From Stenotrophomonas sp. UBA2302 (GTDB taxonomy: Bacteria; Pseudomonadota; Gammaproteobacteria; Xanthomonadales; Xanthomonadaceae): a stretch of 20,002 bases of DNA. The stretch's first letter is position 1. Each line of letters starts with the position of its first letter. Below the pieces are notes generated by a model. The model saw nothing but the letters and a program-made list of their open reading frames with translations, did no database searches and was not told the origin of the DNA. Of the stretch, positions 6,826 through 15,124 are shown piece by piece. A program made the position numbers and the translations under genes. Where the stretch lies: positions 1 through 20,002 of the forward strand of contig DDVW01000051.1 of assembly GCA_002345545.1 (NCBI GenBank), in the 5' to 3' direction.

Positions 6826-7530
6826 ATGATCGAATTCGGACATCTCAGCCATGTCGGCCTGCGCCGCCAGCTCAATGAGGACACCTATTACGGTGACAGT
6901 GAGCTGGGGCTGTGGCTGGTGGCCGATGGCATGGGCGGGCACGCCTGTGGCGAGGTGGCCAGTGCGCTGGCACGGGAAACCATCGTGCGCGAAGTGCGCA
7001 GCGGTACGCCGCTGATACAGGCCATCCGTATCGCCGACGAGGAGATCATCCGCACCTCGCAGCGACGCAACGACAGCCTGCCGATGGGCACCACCGTGGT
7101 GGCCGCGCGGGTGCAGGACAACCAGTTCGAAGTGGCCTGGGTCGGCGACAGCCGCGCCTACATGTGGCGCGACGGCAAGCTGGCCCAGCTCAGCCAGGAC
7201 CACAGCTATGTGCAGGAGCTGATCGCACAGGGAACGCTCACCGCCGAACAGGCGCGCGCCCATCCGCACCGCAACGTGGTCACCCAGGCACTGGGCGTGA
7301 CCGATCCGACGCACCTCAACGTGTCCTCGATGACCGGCGAGCTGCGACCCGGGATGCAACTGCTGCTGTGCAGTGACGGCCTGACCGAAGAGATCGATGA
7401 TGCCGCCATCGCCGGCACGCTGGCGCATGCCGACTGCAGTGCGCAGGAGTGCGTGGATACGCTGGTCGGTGCGGCGCTGGACGGTGGCGGTTCGGACAAC
7501 ATCAGCGTCGTGCTGATCCGCTGCCACTGA
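6826..7530 (+). CDS. PP2C-family Ser/Thr protein phosphatase (Stp1-like)
   Basis: This 234-residue soluble protein is a bacterial PP2C (PPM) phosphatase, predicted to remove phosphate from Ser/Thr of proteins using two Mn/Mg ions. Metal-binding and conserved motifs appear in order: NED (17-19), ADGMGGH (33-39), MGTT (87-90), GDSR (107-110), CSDGLTE (182-188) and GGSDNIS (221-227). I took the ATG at 6826 because the family starts MIEFGHLSHVG. An ATG at 6802 would add eight residues. Neither has a clear ribosome site. No kinase gene is adjacent, so its substrates cannot be read from context. The gene converges on dnaQ with a 14-base gap that holds a 12-bp palindrome (gcggcgcgccgc, 7531-7542). 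Confidence 0.9.
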   Translation: MIEFGHLSHVGLRRQLNEDTYYGDSELGLWLVADGMGGHACGEVASALARETIVREVRSGTPLIQAIRIADEEIIRTSQRRNDSLPMGTTVVAARVQDNQFEVAWVGDSRAYMWRDGKLAQLSQDHSYVQELIAQGTLTAEQARAHPHRNVVTQALGVTDPTHLNVSSMTGELRPGMQLLLCSDGLTEEIDDAAIAGTLAHADCSAQECVDTLVGAALDGGGSDNISVVLIRCH

Positions 7531-7544
7531 GCGGCGCGCCGCGG

Positions 7545-8273
7545 TCAGCTGTTTTCCTGCGGTTCCGGCGCGCGCTCGCCATCCCACCAGGCATGGCCGG
7601 CCTTCTTGCGAAGGCGCTCCAGCCGCGACACATGCGCCTCCTGCTCGGAGGCGGTGACCAGCACCCGCGGGCGCGGCAGCAGGACCGAAGTATCAAACGC
7701 CTGCACCGCCACATCGGTACCGCGGCGTTCGGCTTCCGGCTGGCCGAAACCGATTTCTTCCTGCCCCGAGGTCAGCGCGATGAACACATCGGCGAGGATC
7801 TGCGCGTCGAGCAGGGCGCCGTGCAGCTGGCGGTGCGAGTTGTCCACACCCAGCCGCCGGCACAGCGCATCCAGCGAATTGCGCTGGCCCGGATAGCGCT
7901 CGCGCGCCATGGCCAGCGTATCGGTCACCGTCACCCGCCCGGCCAGCCGCCCCTTGCCCACCAGTGACAGCTCGTTTTCAAGGAAGCCCATGTCGAACGA
8001 GGCGTTGTGGATGATCAACTCGGCACCATCCACGTAGGCCAGGAACTCGTCGACGACTTCCTCGAAGCGCGGCTTGTCGGCGAGGAACTCCAGGGTCAGG
8101 CCGGTGACCTCCTGCGCGCCCTGCTCGAACTCGCAGTCGGGCTTGAGGTAACGGTGGAAGTTGTTGCCGCTGGGACGCCGTTCCAGCAGTTCCACGCAGC
8201 CGATTTCGACCACGCGGTTGCCCTTCTTCCATTCCAGGCCGGTGGTTTCGGTATCAAGGACGATCTGGCGCAT
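7545..8273 (-). CDS. dnaQ: DNA polymerase III epsilon subunit (3'-5' proofreading exonuclease)
   Basis: This 242-residue protein is the proofreading subunit of the replicase core. The DEDDh exonuclease residues are visible: Asp7 and Glu9 in DTETTG (Exo I), Asp94 in HNASFDMGFL (Exo II), and His151 and Asp156 in HGALLDA (Exo III). After the nuclease domain, QEEIGF (about 171-176) fits the weak clamp-binding pattern Q-x-x-hydrophobic-x-F seen at the same place in E. coli epsilon. The remaining tail would contact the alpha subunit. Length matches E. coli (243). It starts 8 bases after the rnhA stop, and a GAGG ribosome site falls at the end of rnhA, which suggests translational coupling. In E. 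coli rnhA and dnaQ are divergent neighbours. Here they run in the same direction. Confidence 0.97.
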   Translation of the reverse strand: MRQIVLDTETTGLEWKKGNRVVEIGCVELLERRPSGNNFHRYLKPDCEFEQGAQEVTGLTLEFLADKPRFEEVVDEFLAYVDGAELIIHNASFDMGFLENELSLVGKGRLAGRVTVTDTLAMARERYPGQRNSLDALCRRLGVDNSHRQLHGALLDAQILADVFIALTSGQEEIGFGQPEAERRGTDVAVQAFDTSVLLPRPRVLVTASEQEAHVSRLERLRKKAGHAWWDGERAPEPQENS

Positions 8274-8281
8274 GGCCTACC

Positions 8282-8734
8282 TCAGTTGCTGTCGGCGCTT
8301 GCGCGCACGCGGATGGCTTCATCGCGGGCCAACTGGTCCACGCGCTCGTTGTCCGGATCGCCGGAATGGCCTTTCACCCAGCGCCAGTCGATGCGATGCC
8401 GCTGCGTGGCCGCATGCAGCCGCTCCCACAGGTCACGGTTCTTGACCGCATCGCCACCGGCGGTCCTCCAGTTGCGCCGCACCCAGCCGGGCATCCACTC
8501 GGTGATGCCCTGGCGTACGTATTGCGAATCGGTATGCAAGGTGATTTCGCAAGGCTCGATCAACGCTTCCAGCCCCGAGATCGCCGCCATCAGCTCCATG
8601 CGGTTGTTGGTGGTGTGGGCTTCGCCGCCGGTCACCTCGCGTTCGTGGCCCTTGTAACGCAGCAGCGCGGCCCATCCGCCGGGCCCGGGATTGCCGAGGC
8701 AGGCGCCGTCGGTGTGTATTTCAATGGATTTCAT
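8282..8734 (-). CDS. rnhA: Ribonuclease HI
   Basis: This 150-residue enzyme cuts the RNA strand of RNA-DNA hybrids (R-loops, primers). The catalytic residues are Asp9 in [15 protein letters not shown], Glu47 in NNRMEL, Asp69 in HTDSQYV and Asp133 in NERVDQLA. His123 in [12 protein letters not shown] is the conserved mobile-loop histidine. It carries the basic handle [20 protein letters not shown] (84-103) of the E. coli type. It begins 18 bases after the methyltransferase-like gene and ends 8 bases before dnaQ, so the three genes probably form one transcription unit. Confidence 0.97.
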   Translation of the reverse strand: MKSIEIHTDGACLGNPGPGGWAALLRYKGHEREVTGGEAHTTNNRMELMAAISGLEALIEPCEITLHTDSQYVRQGITEWMPGWVRRNWRTAGGDAVKNRDLWERLHAATQRHRIDWRWVKGHSGDPDNERVDQLARDEAIRVRASADSN

Positions 8735-8752
8735 GTAATTCCGTCAGGGGGA

Positions 8753-9406
8753 TCAGGTCGCCAGCGGCCTGCGCCAATCGGCCGACCGCAATTGGCCGAC
8801 ACCGGTAAGGGGAACCGCCCGCTTCTCCGCGACCAGCAGGCAGACAGCGCGCAGGGCCGGCAATGAGCGTCCGTTGCCAACACCCGGGCGTCCCAGCAGC
8901 GGGCCCAGGTGATGCACAGCGGTGCATTGCAGCCCTTCGCCGCGCAGCTGCATTCGGCAGCGGCCGGCGGATGGCGGTCGCGCATCATGCCATTGCCAGT
9001 GGGCGCGGTAAGGACTGCAGCGGTTGAGCAGCGTCATCCACAGGCGTCCGCCCGGCATCAGCACCCGCGCACATTCAGCCACAAGCGCCTGCATCTGGTC
9101 GGCAGCGACATGCTGCAGCACGATGGTCTTGAGCGCTTCGGCCGGCAGCGGCAACGGCAGGCTGCAACGCAGGTCGCCGTCATAACCGCTGCCGCCCTCG
9201 TTTGGATGCAGGCGCAGGCCCCGCCCTTGCGGCAACTCGCCGGGCAGCCAGTCAGCATTCGGTGCCAGCCACAGCCACGGCTGCACCGGCACTTCGTTCA
9301 GGCGTTCAAACAGGCTGCGGTGCTCCAGCTCACGCATTGCCAGGGCGCTTTCCATCGCGAACCAGGCCGGGACTGCAGCTTGACGGGGGAACGGGGCGGC
9401 AGGCAT
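8753..9406 (-). CDS. Methyltransferase-like protein (YafS-position)
   Basis: This 217-residue protein sits between gloB and rnhA, exactly where E. coli has the putative SAM-dependent methyltransferase yafS. Only the second half of a class I methyltransferase fold is recognisable: IVLQHVAADQMQALVAECARVLMPGGRLWMTLLN (about 94-127) resembles motifs II-III, with the usual LxPGG turn. No GxGxG-type SAM-binding motif I is visible upstream, so activity is doubtful or the motif is diverged. The ATG at 9406 would leave only 11 bases to the divergent gloB start. Internal starts at 9355 (MESALAM) or 9337 are alternatives. It is the first gene of an apparent unit with rnhA and dnaQ. Confidence 0.72.
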   Translation of the reverse strand: MPAAPFPRQAAVPAWFAMESALAMRELEHRSLFERLNEVPVQPWLWLAPNADWLPGELPQGRGLRLHPNEGGSGYDGDLRCSLPLPLPAEALKTIVLQHVAADQMQALVAECARVLMPGGRLWMTLLNRCSPYRAHWQWHDARPPSAGRCRMQLRGEGLQCTAVHHLGPLLGRPGVGNGRSLPALRAVCLLVAEKRAVPLTGVGQLRSADWRRPLAT

Positions 9407-9417
9407 GGTCCAATTCT

Positions 9418-10182
9418 ATGCGACTCACAGCCCTGCCTGCATTCCAGGACAACTACATCTGGGCGCTGCAAACCACGGATGGACGTGCGGTTTTCGTCGA
9501 TCCGGGCCAATCGGCACCGGTGTTCGATGCCGTCGCCCAAGGCATGCAGCCCGCCGCCCTGCTGCTCACCCACCACCACAACGACCACATCGGCGGCGTC
9601 GCCGAGTTGCGCCAGCGCTGGCCGCAGCTGCCGGTTTTCGCCCCCGTGGATGAACGCATCACCGTGGAATGTGAACGGGTAGGCGACAACCAGCGGGTAC
9701 AATTGCCCGGTTTTGATTTCAGCGTGATGGAAGTTCCCGGCCACACGCGGAGCCATCTCGCCTATGTCGGCCACGGGTATCTGTTCTGTGGCGACATGCT
9801 GTTCAGCCTGGGCTGTGGACGCATGTTCGAAGGTACGCCGGCCCAGATGCTGGCCTCGCTCACGCGTATGGCCGCCCTGCCCCCGCAGACCCGGGTCTGT
9901 TGCGGGCACGAGTACACGCTGGCCAATGCCGTGTTCGCGCGGCATGTCGACCCCAACAACGCGGCATTGCAACGCCGCCAGAAGGAAGCCCAAGACATGC
10001 GCAGCCACTGCCTTCCCACTGTTCCGGCCGTACTGGCCGATGAACTGCAATGCAATCCGTTCCTGCGGAGCAACGATGCCGCCATCATCACCGCAGTGAC
10101 CACCCGGCTCGGCCGGGCTCCGGTTGACGCGGTGGAAACCTTCGCCGAGCTGCGCCGCTGGAAAGACGGGTTCGGCGCATGA
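9418..10182 (+). CDS. gloB: Hydroxyacylglutathione hydrolase (glyoxalase II)
   Basis: This 254-residue metallo-beta-lactamase-fold enzyme hydrolyses S-lactoylglutathione to lactate and glutathione in methylglyoxal detoxification. The binuclear metal motif THHHNDHIGG is at 51-60. Further ligand regions are PGHTRSHLAY (about 107-116), the FCGDMLF segment (about 122-128) and CCGHEYTLANAVFA (about 161-174). The glyoxalase II C-terminal substrate domain follows and includes NPFLR. Length fits E. coli GloB (251). The ATG at 9418 starts the family-like MRLTALPAFQDNYIW. The stop overlaps the mltD start (ATGA), so the two genes are cotranscribed. Confidence 0.96.
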   Translation: MRLTALPAFQDNYIWALQTTDGRAVFVDPGQSAPVFDAVAQGMQPAALLLTHHHNDHIGGVAELRQRWPQLPVFAPVDERITVECERVGDNQRVQLPGFDFSVMEVPGHTRSHLAYVGHGYLFCGDMLFSLGCGRMFEGTPAQMLASLTRMAALPPQTRVCCGHEYTLANAVFARHVDPNNAALQRRQKEAQDMRSHCLPTVPAVLADELQCNPFLRSNDAAIITAVTTRLGRAPVDAVETFAELRRWKDGFGA

Positions 10183-11387
10183 AGCGGCCGATGTTGCCAC
10201 TGGCGCTGGCACTGGCTCTCGGGATCGGCGCAGGCACCAGCAACGCACAATCGCTGCCCGCCAGTGCCGGCATCAGCCAGAACCTTGCCGCACTGGGCGC
10301 TTTTCCGCTTGACCCGGCCACACTGCCGGCTCCTAGCGTCCGCAACGGCCACGACATCTTCACCGCTTTCCGCGAAGGGCTGGCCGACCCGCAATGCGAC
10401 GCCGATGCCACCAACCCGCGCTGGCGCAAGCATTTCGCCCATGCACCGGCCCGACTGGGCAATATCGAGGATGACGCGCTGCCGCTGTTCGGCTATGTCG
10501 TGGATCAATTGCGCGCCGCGCACCTGCCCACCGAGTTCGCGCTGATTCCCTTCATCGAAAGCGGCTACCGGCCGGCGGCCCGCAATCCCAGCGGACCCAC
10601 CGGGCTGTGGCAGTTCATCGGCTCCACCGCGCGCAACCACCGCATCCCGATGGAAAACGGCTATGACGGCCGTCTTTCGGCAGTGGATTCCACCCAGGCC
10701 GCGGTGCGCTACCTGAAGAGCCTGCACGGGATGTTCGGCGGCGACTGGCGGCTGGCGGTCATGGGCTACAACGCCGGTGAATACCGCATCCTGCAGTCGC
10801 TGCGACGCGCCGGCATGAACGCCCAGAACGCACGCCCGGCGGAACTGCCCGGCCTGTCGCCGATCACCTACGCCTATGTGGAAAAACTGCACGCGCTGGC
10901 CTGCGTGCTGGAGCAGGCCGAGCAGAATCCTGACCTGATGGCCACACTGGATCGCCCGGTGCCGGTCCTCAAAAGCCACACGTTGCCGGCCAATACCTCG
11001 CTGGGCAGCTGGGCCACGCGCAATGCGCTGGACCCCGCGCATATCGCCCGTCTCAACCCCGCCGTGTCCGTCCCGCGTGCAGGCGTACGCGTACTGGCGC
11101 CGGCGCATGCCGGAAGCGGGCCGCAGGAAATCAGCACCGCGACCTACGCCACTGCCACAACCACGGCTGCAGCCGCTCCCACCCGCACCACGGCCAGCAC
11201 CACGGCCAGCACCAGCAGCGGCGCCCGCAGCGCCCGTCGCCATACTGTCCGCAGCGGCGAATCGGCCTGGTCCATCGCCCGTCGCTATGGCATTCCGCTC
11301 AAGGCCCTGCTGAGCCGCAACAACCTCGATGCCAAGGCGGCACTCAAACCCGGCATGGTGCTCCGATTCGAGGAATCAGGCTCCTGA
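10179..11387 (+). CDS. mltD: MltD-like lytic transglycosylase with C-terminal LysM
   Basis: This 402-residue periplasmic enzyme is predicted to cleave peptidoglycan glycan strands to 1,6-anhydro-muropeptides. A signal peptide (1-23, ending SNAQ) has no lipobox cysteine, unlike the E. coli lipoprotein MltD. The SLT domain (about 108-225) has catalytic Glu127 in PFIESGYRPAA, then GPTGLWQFIGSTA (139-151) and MGYNAGEYRI (195-204). Residues about 268-315 look like a diverged LysM. A Thr/Ala/Ser-rich linker (about 322-350) leads to a clear LysM domain (about 353-397, HTVRSGESAWSIARRYGI). E. coli MltD usually has two LysM domains. It overlaps gloB by 4 bases, as part of the mltD-gloB-yafS-rnhA-dnaQ neighbourhood. 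Confidence 0.9.
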   Translation: MKRPMLPLALALALGIGAGTSNAQSLPASAGISQNLAALGAFPLDPATLPAPSVRNGHDIFTAFREGLADPQCDADATNPRWRKHFAHAPARLGNIEDDALPLFGYVVDQLRAAHLPTEFALIPFIESGYRPAARNPSGPTGLWQFIGSTARNHRIPMENGYDGRLSAVDSTQAAVRYLKSLHGMFGGDWRLAVMGYNAGEYRILQSLRRAGMNAQNARPAELPGLSPITYAYVEKLHALACVLEQAEQNPDLMATLDRPVPVLKSHTLPANTSLGSWATRNALDPAHIARLNPAVSVPRAGVRVLAPAHAGSGPQEISTATYATATTTAAAAPTRTTASTTASTSSGARSARRHTVRSGESAWSIARRYGIPLKALLSRNNLDAKAALKPGMVLRFEESGS

Positions 11388-11467
11388 GCATGTCCCGGCA
11401 GCGGCAAAGCCCCGGCCCTGCTGGAGCAGATCCGCGCACCGCCTGAACCGGCCTGTCATAAGCAATG

Positions 11468-11503
11468 AAAACGGCGCTTTCCCTCATCGGGAAGCGCCGT
11501 TTT
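11468..11503. terminator. Bidirectional terminator between mltD and ppiD
   Basis: The right arm pairs over 15 bases with the left arm aaaacggcgctttccc, with one bulged T. A-rich and T-rich ends make it suitable for both convergent genes. Confidence 0.88.
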
Positions 11504-11516
11504 GTTGAGCGGTTAT

Positions 11517-11541
11517 CCGGCACCGGTTCAAGCGGTGCCGG
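11517..11541. repeat. 9-bp inverted repeat near ppiD stop
   Basis: The perfect arms ccggcaccg and cggtgccgg surround a 7-base loop, 10 bases before the ppiD stop codon on its 3' side. There is no T run, so it is probably an accessory 3' hairpin rather than a full terminator. Confidence 0.5.
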
Positions 11542-11550
11542 GGCGCAGGC

Positions 11551-13515
11551 TCAGAGCTGGTCTTCCTGCATCTGCACCTTGAAGCGCTTGCGCATGCCGT
11601 CTACATAGGCCTTGGCCGCGGCGGCGCCGTCGATCTGGCTGAGCTGTTGCTTGAGCATCGCCTGCTGCTGCGCATCCACCTGGCTGATATCGCCCGGCGT
11701 CACCTTGGTGACCGCGAACACCGCATAGCGCCCTTCCATCGCGACCTTGCCATGGCTCGGCTTGTCGCCGGCCGGCGGTGCGACCGCGAACACGGCCTGG
11801 TTGGCCTCGACGGACGGCATCGGCGCCGTGCGCGGCAGGCCTGGCATCGGCAGCAGCTGCAGCTTTTCCGACTCCGCCAGCGCCTGCAGGGTCTGCCCCG
11901 CCTCGAGCTTGGCCAGCAACGCATCGGCCGCCTTGGCAGACTGCTCGGCGGTGCGGTGCGCACGGATCGCCGCGATCACCTGGTCACGCACCTGCGCCAA
12001 GGGCATCGCCTGTTCCGGAGTGTGGGCGGTCACGCGCAGCATCACGCTGTGGTTGGGCGTGATCTCGATCGGATCGCTGACCGTGCCATCCTCGATCAGC
12101 GCATCGGCGAAGGCGGCGCGCAGCACCGCCGGATTGGCGGCAATACCAGCGGCCGTGGCACGGCTGAACGGACCGAGCTGCTGCACCTGCAGGCCCACTT
12201 CCTTGGCGGCCGGCTCCAGTGCGGTCGGATTCTTGTAGACCAGGTCGACCAGGCGTCCACTGAGTTCGTTGAAGGCCTTCTCGCTGTCGGCCTGCAGCTG
12301 TTCGGCTGCCAGCTGCTCACGCACGTCCTCGAACGAGCGGCCTTCCCCGCCCTTGATCTCACGCAGCTTCAGCACGTGATAGCCGAAATCGGTCTTGACC
12401 GGACCACGGATCTCGCCCGGCTGCATCGCGTACAGCGCATCCTCGAACGGCTTGACCATCACATCGCGCTCGACCCAGCCCAGGTCACCGCCCTCTCCCT
12501 TGGAGCCCGGATCATCCGAATTGGCCTTGGCCAGCGCGGCGAAATCGGCGCCCTGCTTCGCTTCTTCAGCCAGCTTGGCGGCCTTCTCCTCGGCGGCCTT
12601 CTGCGCAGCCGCATCCGTACCCGCGGTGATCAGGATATGCGACGCAAGCCGCTGTTCCGGCGCAACGAAACGCGCTTTCTCTGCTTCATAGCGCTGGCGC
12701 AGGGTCGCCTCGTCGGCAGCCGCCACCGCCGGCATCTTGGCCGCATCCAGTTCGACGTACTCGATGGAGACGGTTTCCGGCTGCAGGAAATCCTTCGGAT
12801 GGCCTTCGTACCACTGCTTGATCTCGTCATCGCTGACCGCGGCGGCATCGGCCGGCACTTCCGGCAACAGCGCGAATTCAACATCACGCGTCTCGCCCAG
12901 CAGCTTCAGCAGACGCTCGCTCTCGCCCTTGGTGGCAAAGCCGGACTGCGCCAGCGCGGTGGGAATGATCGACTGCTGCAGGCTGGTGCGTACGACCTCC
13001 TCGAACATCGCCGGTGTACGCGGCGGCATGCTTTGCGCCAGCACCAAGCGGTACTGGTCGGCATCGAACTTGCCGTCACGCTGGAACGCCGGGATGCTGG
13101 CGATGTAGTCACGGACGGCCGCATCGCCGATGACAATGCGCGCATCCTCGGCGGCAAGGCGGACCACCTGCTCGTCGATCAGCTGGTCCAGTACCACACG
13201 CTTGTTTTCCAGGGATTCGAACTCGCGCGGATCGAAGTTGTCGCCTTCCTGCTCGCGGGCCTGCATGCGCGCCTGCTCGAACCGCGTGCGGAACTCGTCG
13301 GTGCTGATCTCGTGATGGTTCCAGAACAGCGACAGCGGCCACCACGACGGTGCCGACTTCCACCATCCCGGGGGCGCGGACACCTTGGCCACGTTCTGCG
13401 CACCGACGCCGCCAAGGTAGCTGCTGTCGATTACAAACAGGAACGGAATCATCAACAGGCCCAGGATCACAGTGACGATCCAGCCCGAGGTCTTGTCGCG
13501 GAGTTTCTGCAGCAT
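11551..13515 (-). CDS. ppiD: Periplasmic peptidyl-prolyl isomerase / chaperone PpiD
   Basis: This 654-residue protein is anchored in the inner membrane and assists newly translocated envelope proteins at the Sec translocon. A short cytoplasmic start MLQKLRDKTSGW is followed by one membrane segment (about 12-30). A SurA-like N-terminal chaperone region covers about 65-270. A parvulin (PPIC) domain lies at about 280-385 (SHILITAG, GGDLGWVERDVMVKPFEDAL, TDFGYHVLKL). A second, diverged C-terminal helical part ends with VQMQEDQL. The ATG at 13515 is preferred because the family begins MLQKLRDK. A GTG at 13527 is the alternative. A Trp-rich insert (WWKSAPSWWP, 51-60) follows the membrane segment. 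It is downstream of queC in the same direction, with a 116-base gap. Confidence 0.95.
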   Translation of the reverse strand: MLQKLRDKTSGWIVTVILGLLMIPFLFVIDSSYLGGVGAQNVAKVSAPPGWWKSAPSWWPLSLFWNHHEISTDEFRTRFEQARMQAREQEGDNFDPREFESLENKRVVLDQLIDEQVVRLAAEDARIVIGDAAVRDYIASIPAFQRDGKFDADQYRLVLAQSMPPRTPAMFEEVVRTSLQQSIIPTALAQSGFATKGESERLLKLLGETRDVEFALLPEVPADAAAVSDDEIKQWYEGHPKDFLQPETVSIEYVELDAAKMPAVAAADEATLRQRYEAEKARFVAPEQRLASHILITAGTDAAAQKAAEEKAAKLAEEAKQGADFAALAKANSDDPGSKGEGGDLGWVERDVMVKPFEDALYAMQPGEIRGPVKTDFGYHVLKLREIKGGEGRSFEDVREQLAAEQLQADSEKAFNELSGRLVDLVYKNPTALEPAAKEVGLQVQQLGPFSRATAAGIAANPAVLRAAFADALIEDGTVSDPIEITPNHSVMLRVTAHTPEQAMPLAQVRDQVIAAIRAHRTAEQSAKAADALLAKLEAGQTLQALAESEKLQLLPMPGLPRTAPMPSVEANQAVFAVAPPAGDKPSHGKVAMEGRYAVFAVTKVTPGDISQVDAQQQAMLKQQLSQIDGAAAAKAYVDGMRKRFKVQMQEDQL

Positions 13516-13631
13516 GGGAAAAATCACGGCCTATTGGCGAGCCCGGCAGTGTAACCCGCTTCCCGCCCGACTCCCAGCACAGGGCCTGGGCCGTCACGCC
13601 GGGACCGCATGTGGCCGCTGACGCGGTGCGC

Positions 13632-14297
13632 TCAGGCGTAATGGGTGGGATCGGCCAGTCCAGCCGCGGCAAAGCCGTCCGCCCGCAGCCGGCAGGCATC
13701 GCAATGGCCGCATGCCTTCCCCTGGGGATCGGCCTGGTAGCAGGACACGGTAAGGCCGAAGTCCACGCCCAGGCGCAGGCCCTCGCTGGCGATCTGCGCC
13801 TTGCTCAGGTACTGCAGCGGTGCATGCACGCGGATGCCGGTGCCTTCGACCCCGGCCTTGGTGGCAAGGTTGGCCAAGGCTTGGAAGGCGGCGACGAACT
13901 CGGGCCGGCAATCCGGGTAACCGGAGTAGTCCACCGCGTTCACGCCGCAGAAGATGTCGTTGGCCCCCAGCACCTCGGCCCAGCCCAGTGCAAGCGACAG
14001 CATGATGGTGTTGCGGGCCGGCACATACGTCACCGGGATACCGGCCTGCCCGGCCTCGGGAACGTCGATGTCATCGGTAAGCGCCGAGCCGCCGATGCTG
14101 CGCAGATCGACATCGACCACCTTGTGGCCGGCCACGCCCAGCGCGGCGGCAACCCGCACCGCGGCATCCAGCTCGGAGGTATGCCGCTGGCCATAGCGCA
14201 CGCTCAGCGCATGCACCTCGAAGCCCTGTTCCTGGGCGATGGCGACGACGGCGGCCGAGTCCATGCCGCCGGAAAGAAGCACAACTGCTTTCTTCAT
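13632..14297 (-). CDS. queC: 7-cyano-7-deazaguanine synthase QueC
   Basis: This 221-residue enzyme converts 7-carboxy-7-deazaguanine to preQ0 with ATP and ammonia in queuosine synthesis. The PP-loop motif SGGMDS is at 9-14, and PARNTIML (93-100) is typical of the family. The zinc site is Cys186, Cys196, Cys199 and Cys202 (CGHCDAC). The ATG at 14297 gives the classic [11 protein letters not shown] start. It follows queE by 103 bases on the same strand, next to cpoB, as commonly found after tol-pal operons in gammaproteobacteria. No preQ1 riboswitch was recognised upstream. Confidence 0.96.
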   Translation of the reverse strand: MKKAVVLLSGGMDSAAVVAIAQEQGFEVHALSVRYGQRHTSELDAAVRVAAALGVAGHKVVDVDLRSIGGSALTDDIDVPEAGQAGIPVTYVPARNTIMLSLALGWAEVLGANDIFCGVNAVDYSGYPDCRPEFVAAFQALANLATKAGVEGTGIRVHAPLQYLSKAQIASEGLRLGVDFGLTVSCYQADPQGKACGHCDACRLRADGFAAAGLADPTHYA

Positions 14298-14400
14298 CGA
14301 ATTTCATCCGGTTGGGAGTCAAAGCCAGCACGCTGCCCCGCGCCGGAGTTCTGCAAAGCCCCCACTGCGAGAGGGGACATATGGAAGATGCTGCCCGGCA

Positions 14401-15093
14401 TCAGTGCCCGGGCGCGTCATCCCAGAGAAGTTTGTGCAATTGCATCTGGAAGCGCACCGGCAGGCGATCGGCAACGATCCAGTCCGCCAGCTCGCGCGCG
14501 CTCACCTGCGACTTGCTCGGCGAGAACAACACCATGCAGCGCTGCGGCAAGCCGTGCTCACGCAGCATCGCCTTGGCCCACTCGTAGTCGGCGCGACTGC
14601 AGATCACGAACTTGAGCTGGTCATGCGTGGTCAGCAGCGGAATGTTCTCCAGCCGGTTGCGTGCCATTTCGCCCGAATCCGGTGTCTTCAGGTCGACCAC
14701 CCGCGATACGCGCGGATCAACCGCGGCGATATCCAGTGCACCGGAGGTCTCCAGCGAGACATCCAGACCGGCATCACACAGCTTCTGCAACAGCACCAGG
14801 CAACGCTTCTGCGCCAGCGGCTCACCGCCGGTGACGCAGACATGGCGCACGCCGGCCTTCAGCACCTCGGCGACGATGTCGTCGATATCCCACCAGTCGC
14901 CGCCGTGGAAGGCGTACTCGGTATCGCAGTACAGGCAGCGCAACGGGCAACCCGTCAGCCGCACGAACACCGTCGGCCAGCCGACGCTGTCGGCTTCGCC
15001 CTGCAGGGACAGGAAAATCTCGGTGATCTTCAGCCGCGGCAACGGCGACTGCACGATCTCGCTGGGAACAGCGGCGGAAGGGGTATTCATCAT
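14401..15093 (-). CDS. queE: 7-carboxy-7-deazaguanine synthase QueE
   Basis: This 230-residue radical SAM enzyme turns 6-carboxy-tetrahydropterin into 7-carboxy-7-deazaguanine, the step before QueC. The iron-sulfur cysteines are Cys49, Cys53 and Cys56 in CPLRCLYC, the spacing CxxxCxxC. The substrate loop EIFLSLQGE lies at 25-33 and the SAM-binding GGEP at 89-92. The start is uncertain: two adjacent ATG codons (15093, 15090) lack a clear ribosome site. I took the first because it gives a usual length and follows the cpoB stop by 31 bases. A longer open frame to 15252 would overlap cpoB. Confidence 0.95.
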   Translation of the reverse strand: MMNTPSAAVPSEIVQSPLPRLKITEIFLSLQGEADSVGWPTVFVRLTGCPLRCLYCDTEYAFHGGDWWDIDDIVAEVLKAGVRHVCVTGGEPLAQKRCLVLLQKLCDAGLDVSLETSGALDIAAVDPRVSRVVDLKTPDSGEMARNRLENIPLLTTHDQLKFVICSRADYEWAKAMLREHGLPQRCMVLFSPSKSQVSARELADWIVADRLPVRFQMQLHKLLWDDAPGH

Positions 15094-15124
15094 CACATCG
15101 GCCGCGCCGGGCGCGGCATCAACC

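Noticed and set aside
6291..6878. Plus-strand open frame across the repeats, tRNA-Ser and the phosphatase start
   Set aside because: It is a translation of tRNA and repeat sequence, rich in Arg and Pro, with no coding evidence.
9762..11243. Minus-strand 493-codon open frame opposite gloB and mltD
   Set aside because: It spans two clearly real genes on the other strand, with low-complexity Gly/Ala/Arg composition typical of antisense frames.
13516..13527. GTG start of ppiD four codons upstream
   Set aside because: The family begins MLQKLRDK and neither start has a better ribosome site, so the ATG is preferred.
11647..13554. Long plus-strand open frame of 635 codons opposite ppiD
   Set aside because: It is a GC-rich antisense shadow of a well-supported gene. 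It is His/Arg/Leu-rich, has no domain and no ribosome site.
14298..14400. preQ1 riboswitch before queC
   Set aside because: No recognisable aptamer pattern was seen in the 103-base gap, nor before queE, which follows cpoB closely.
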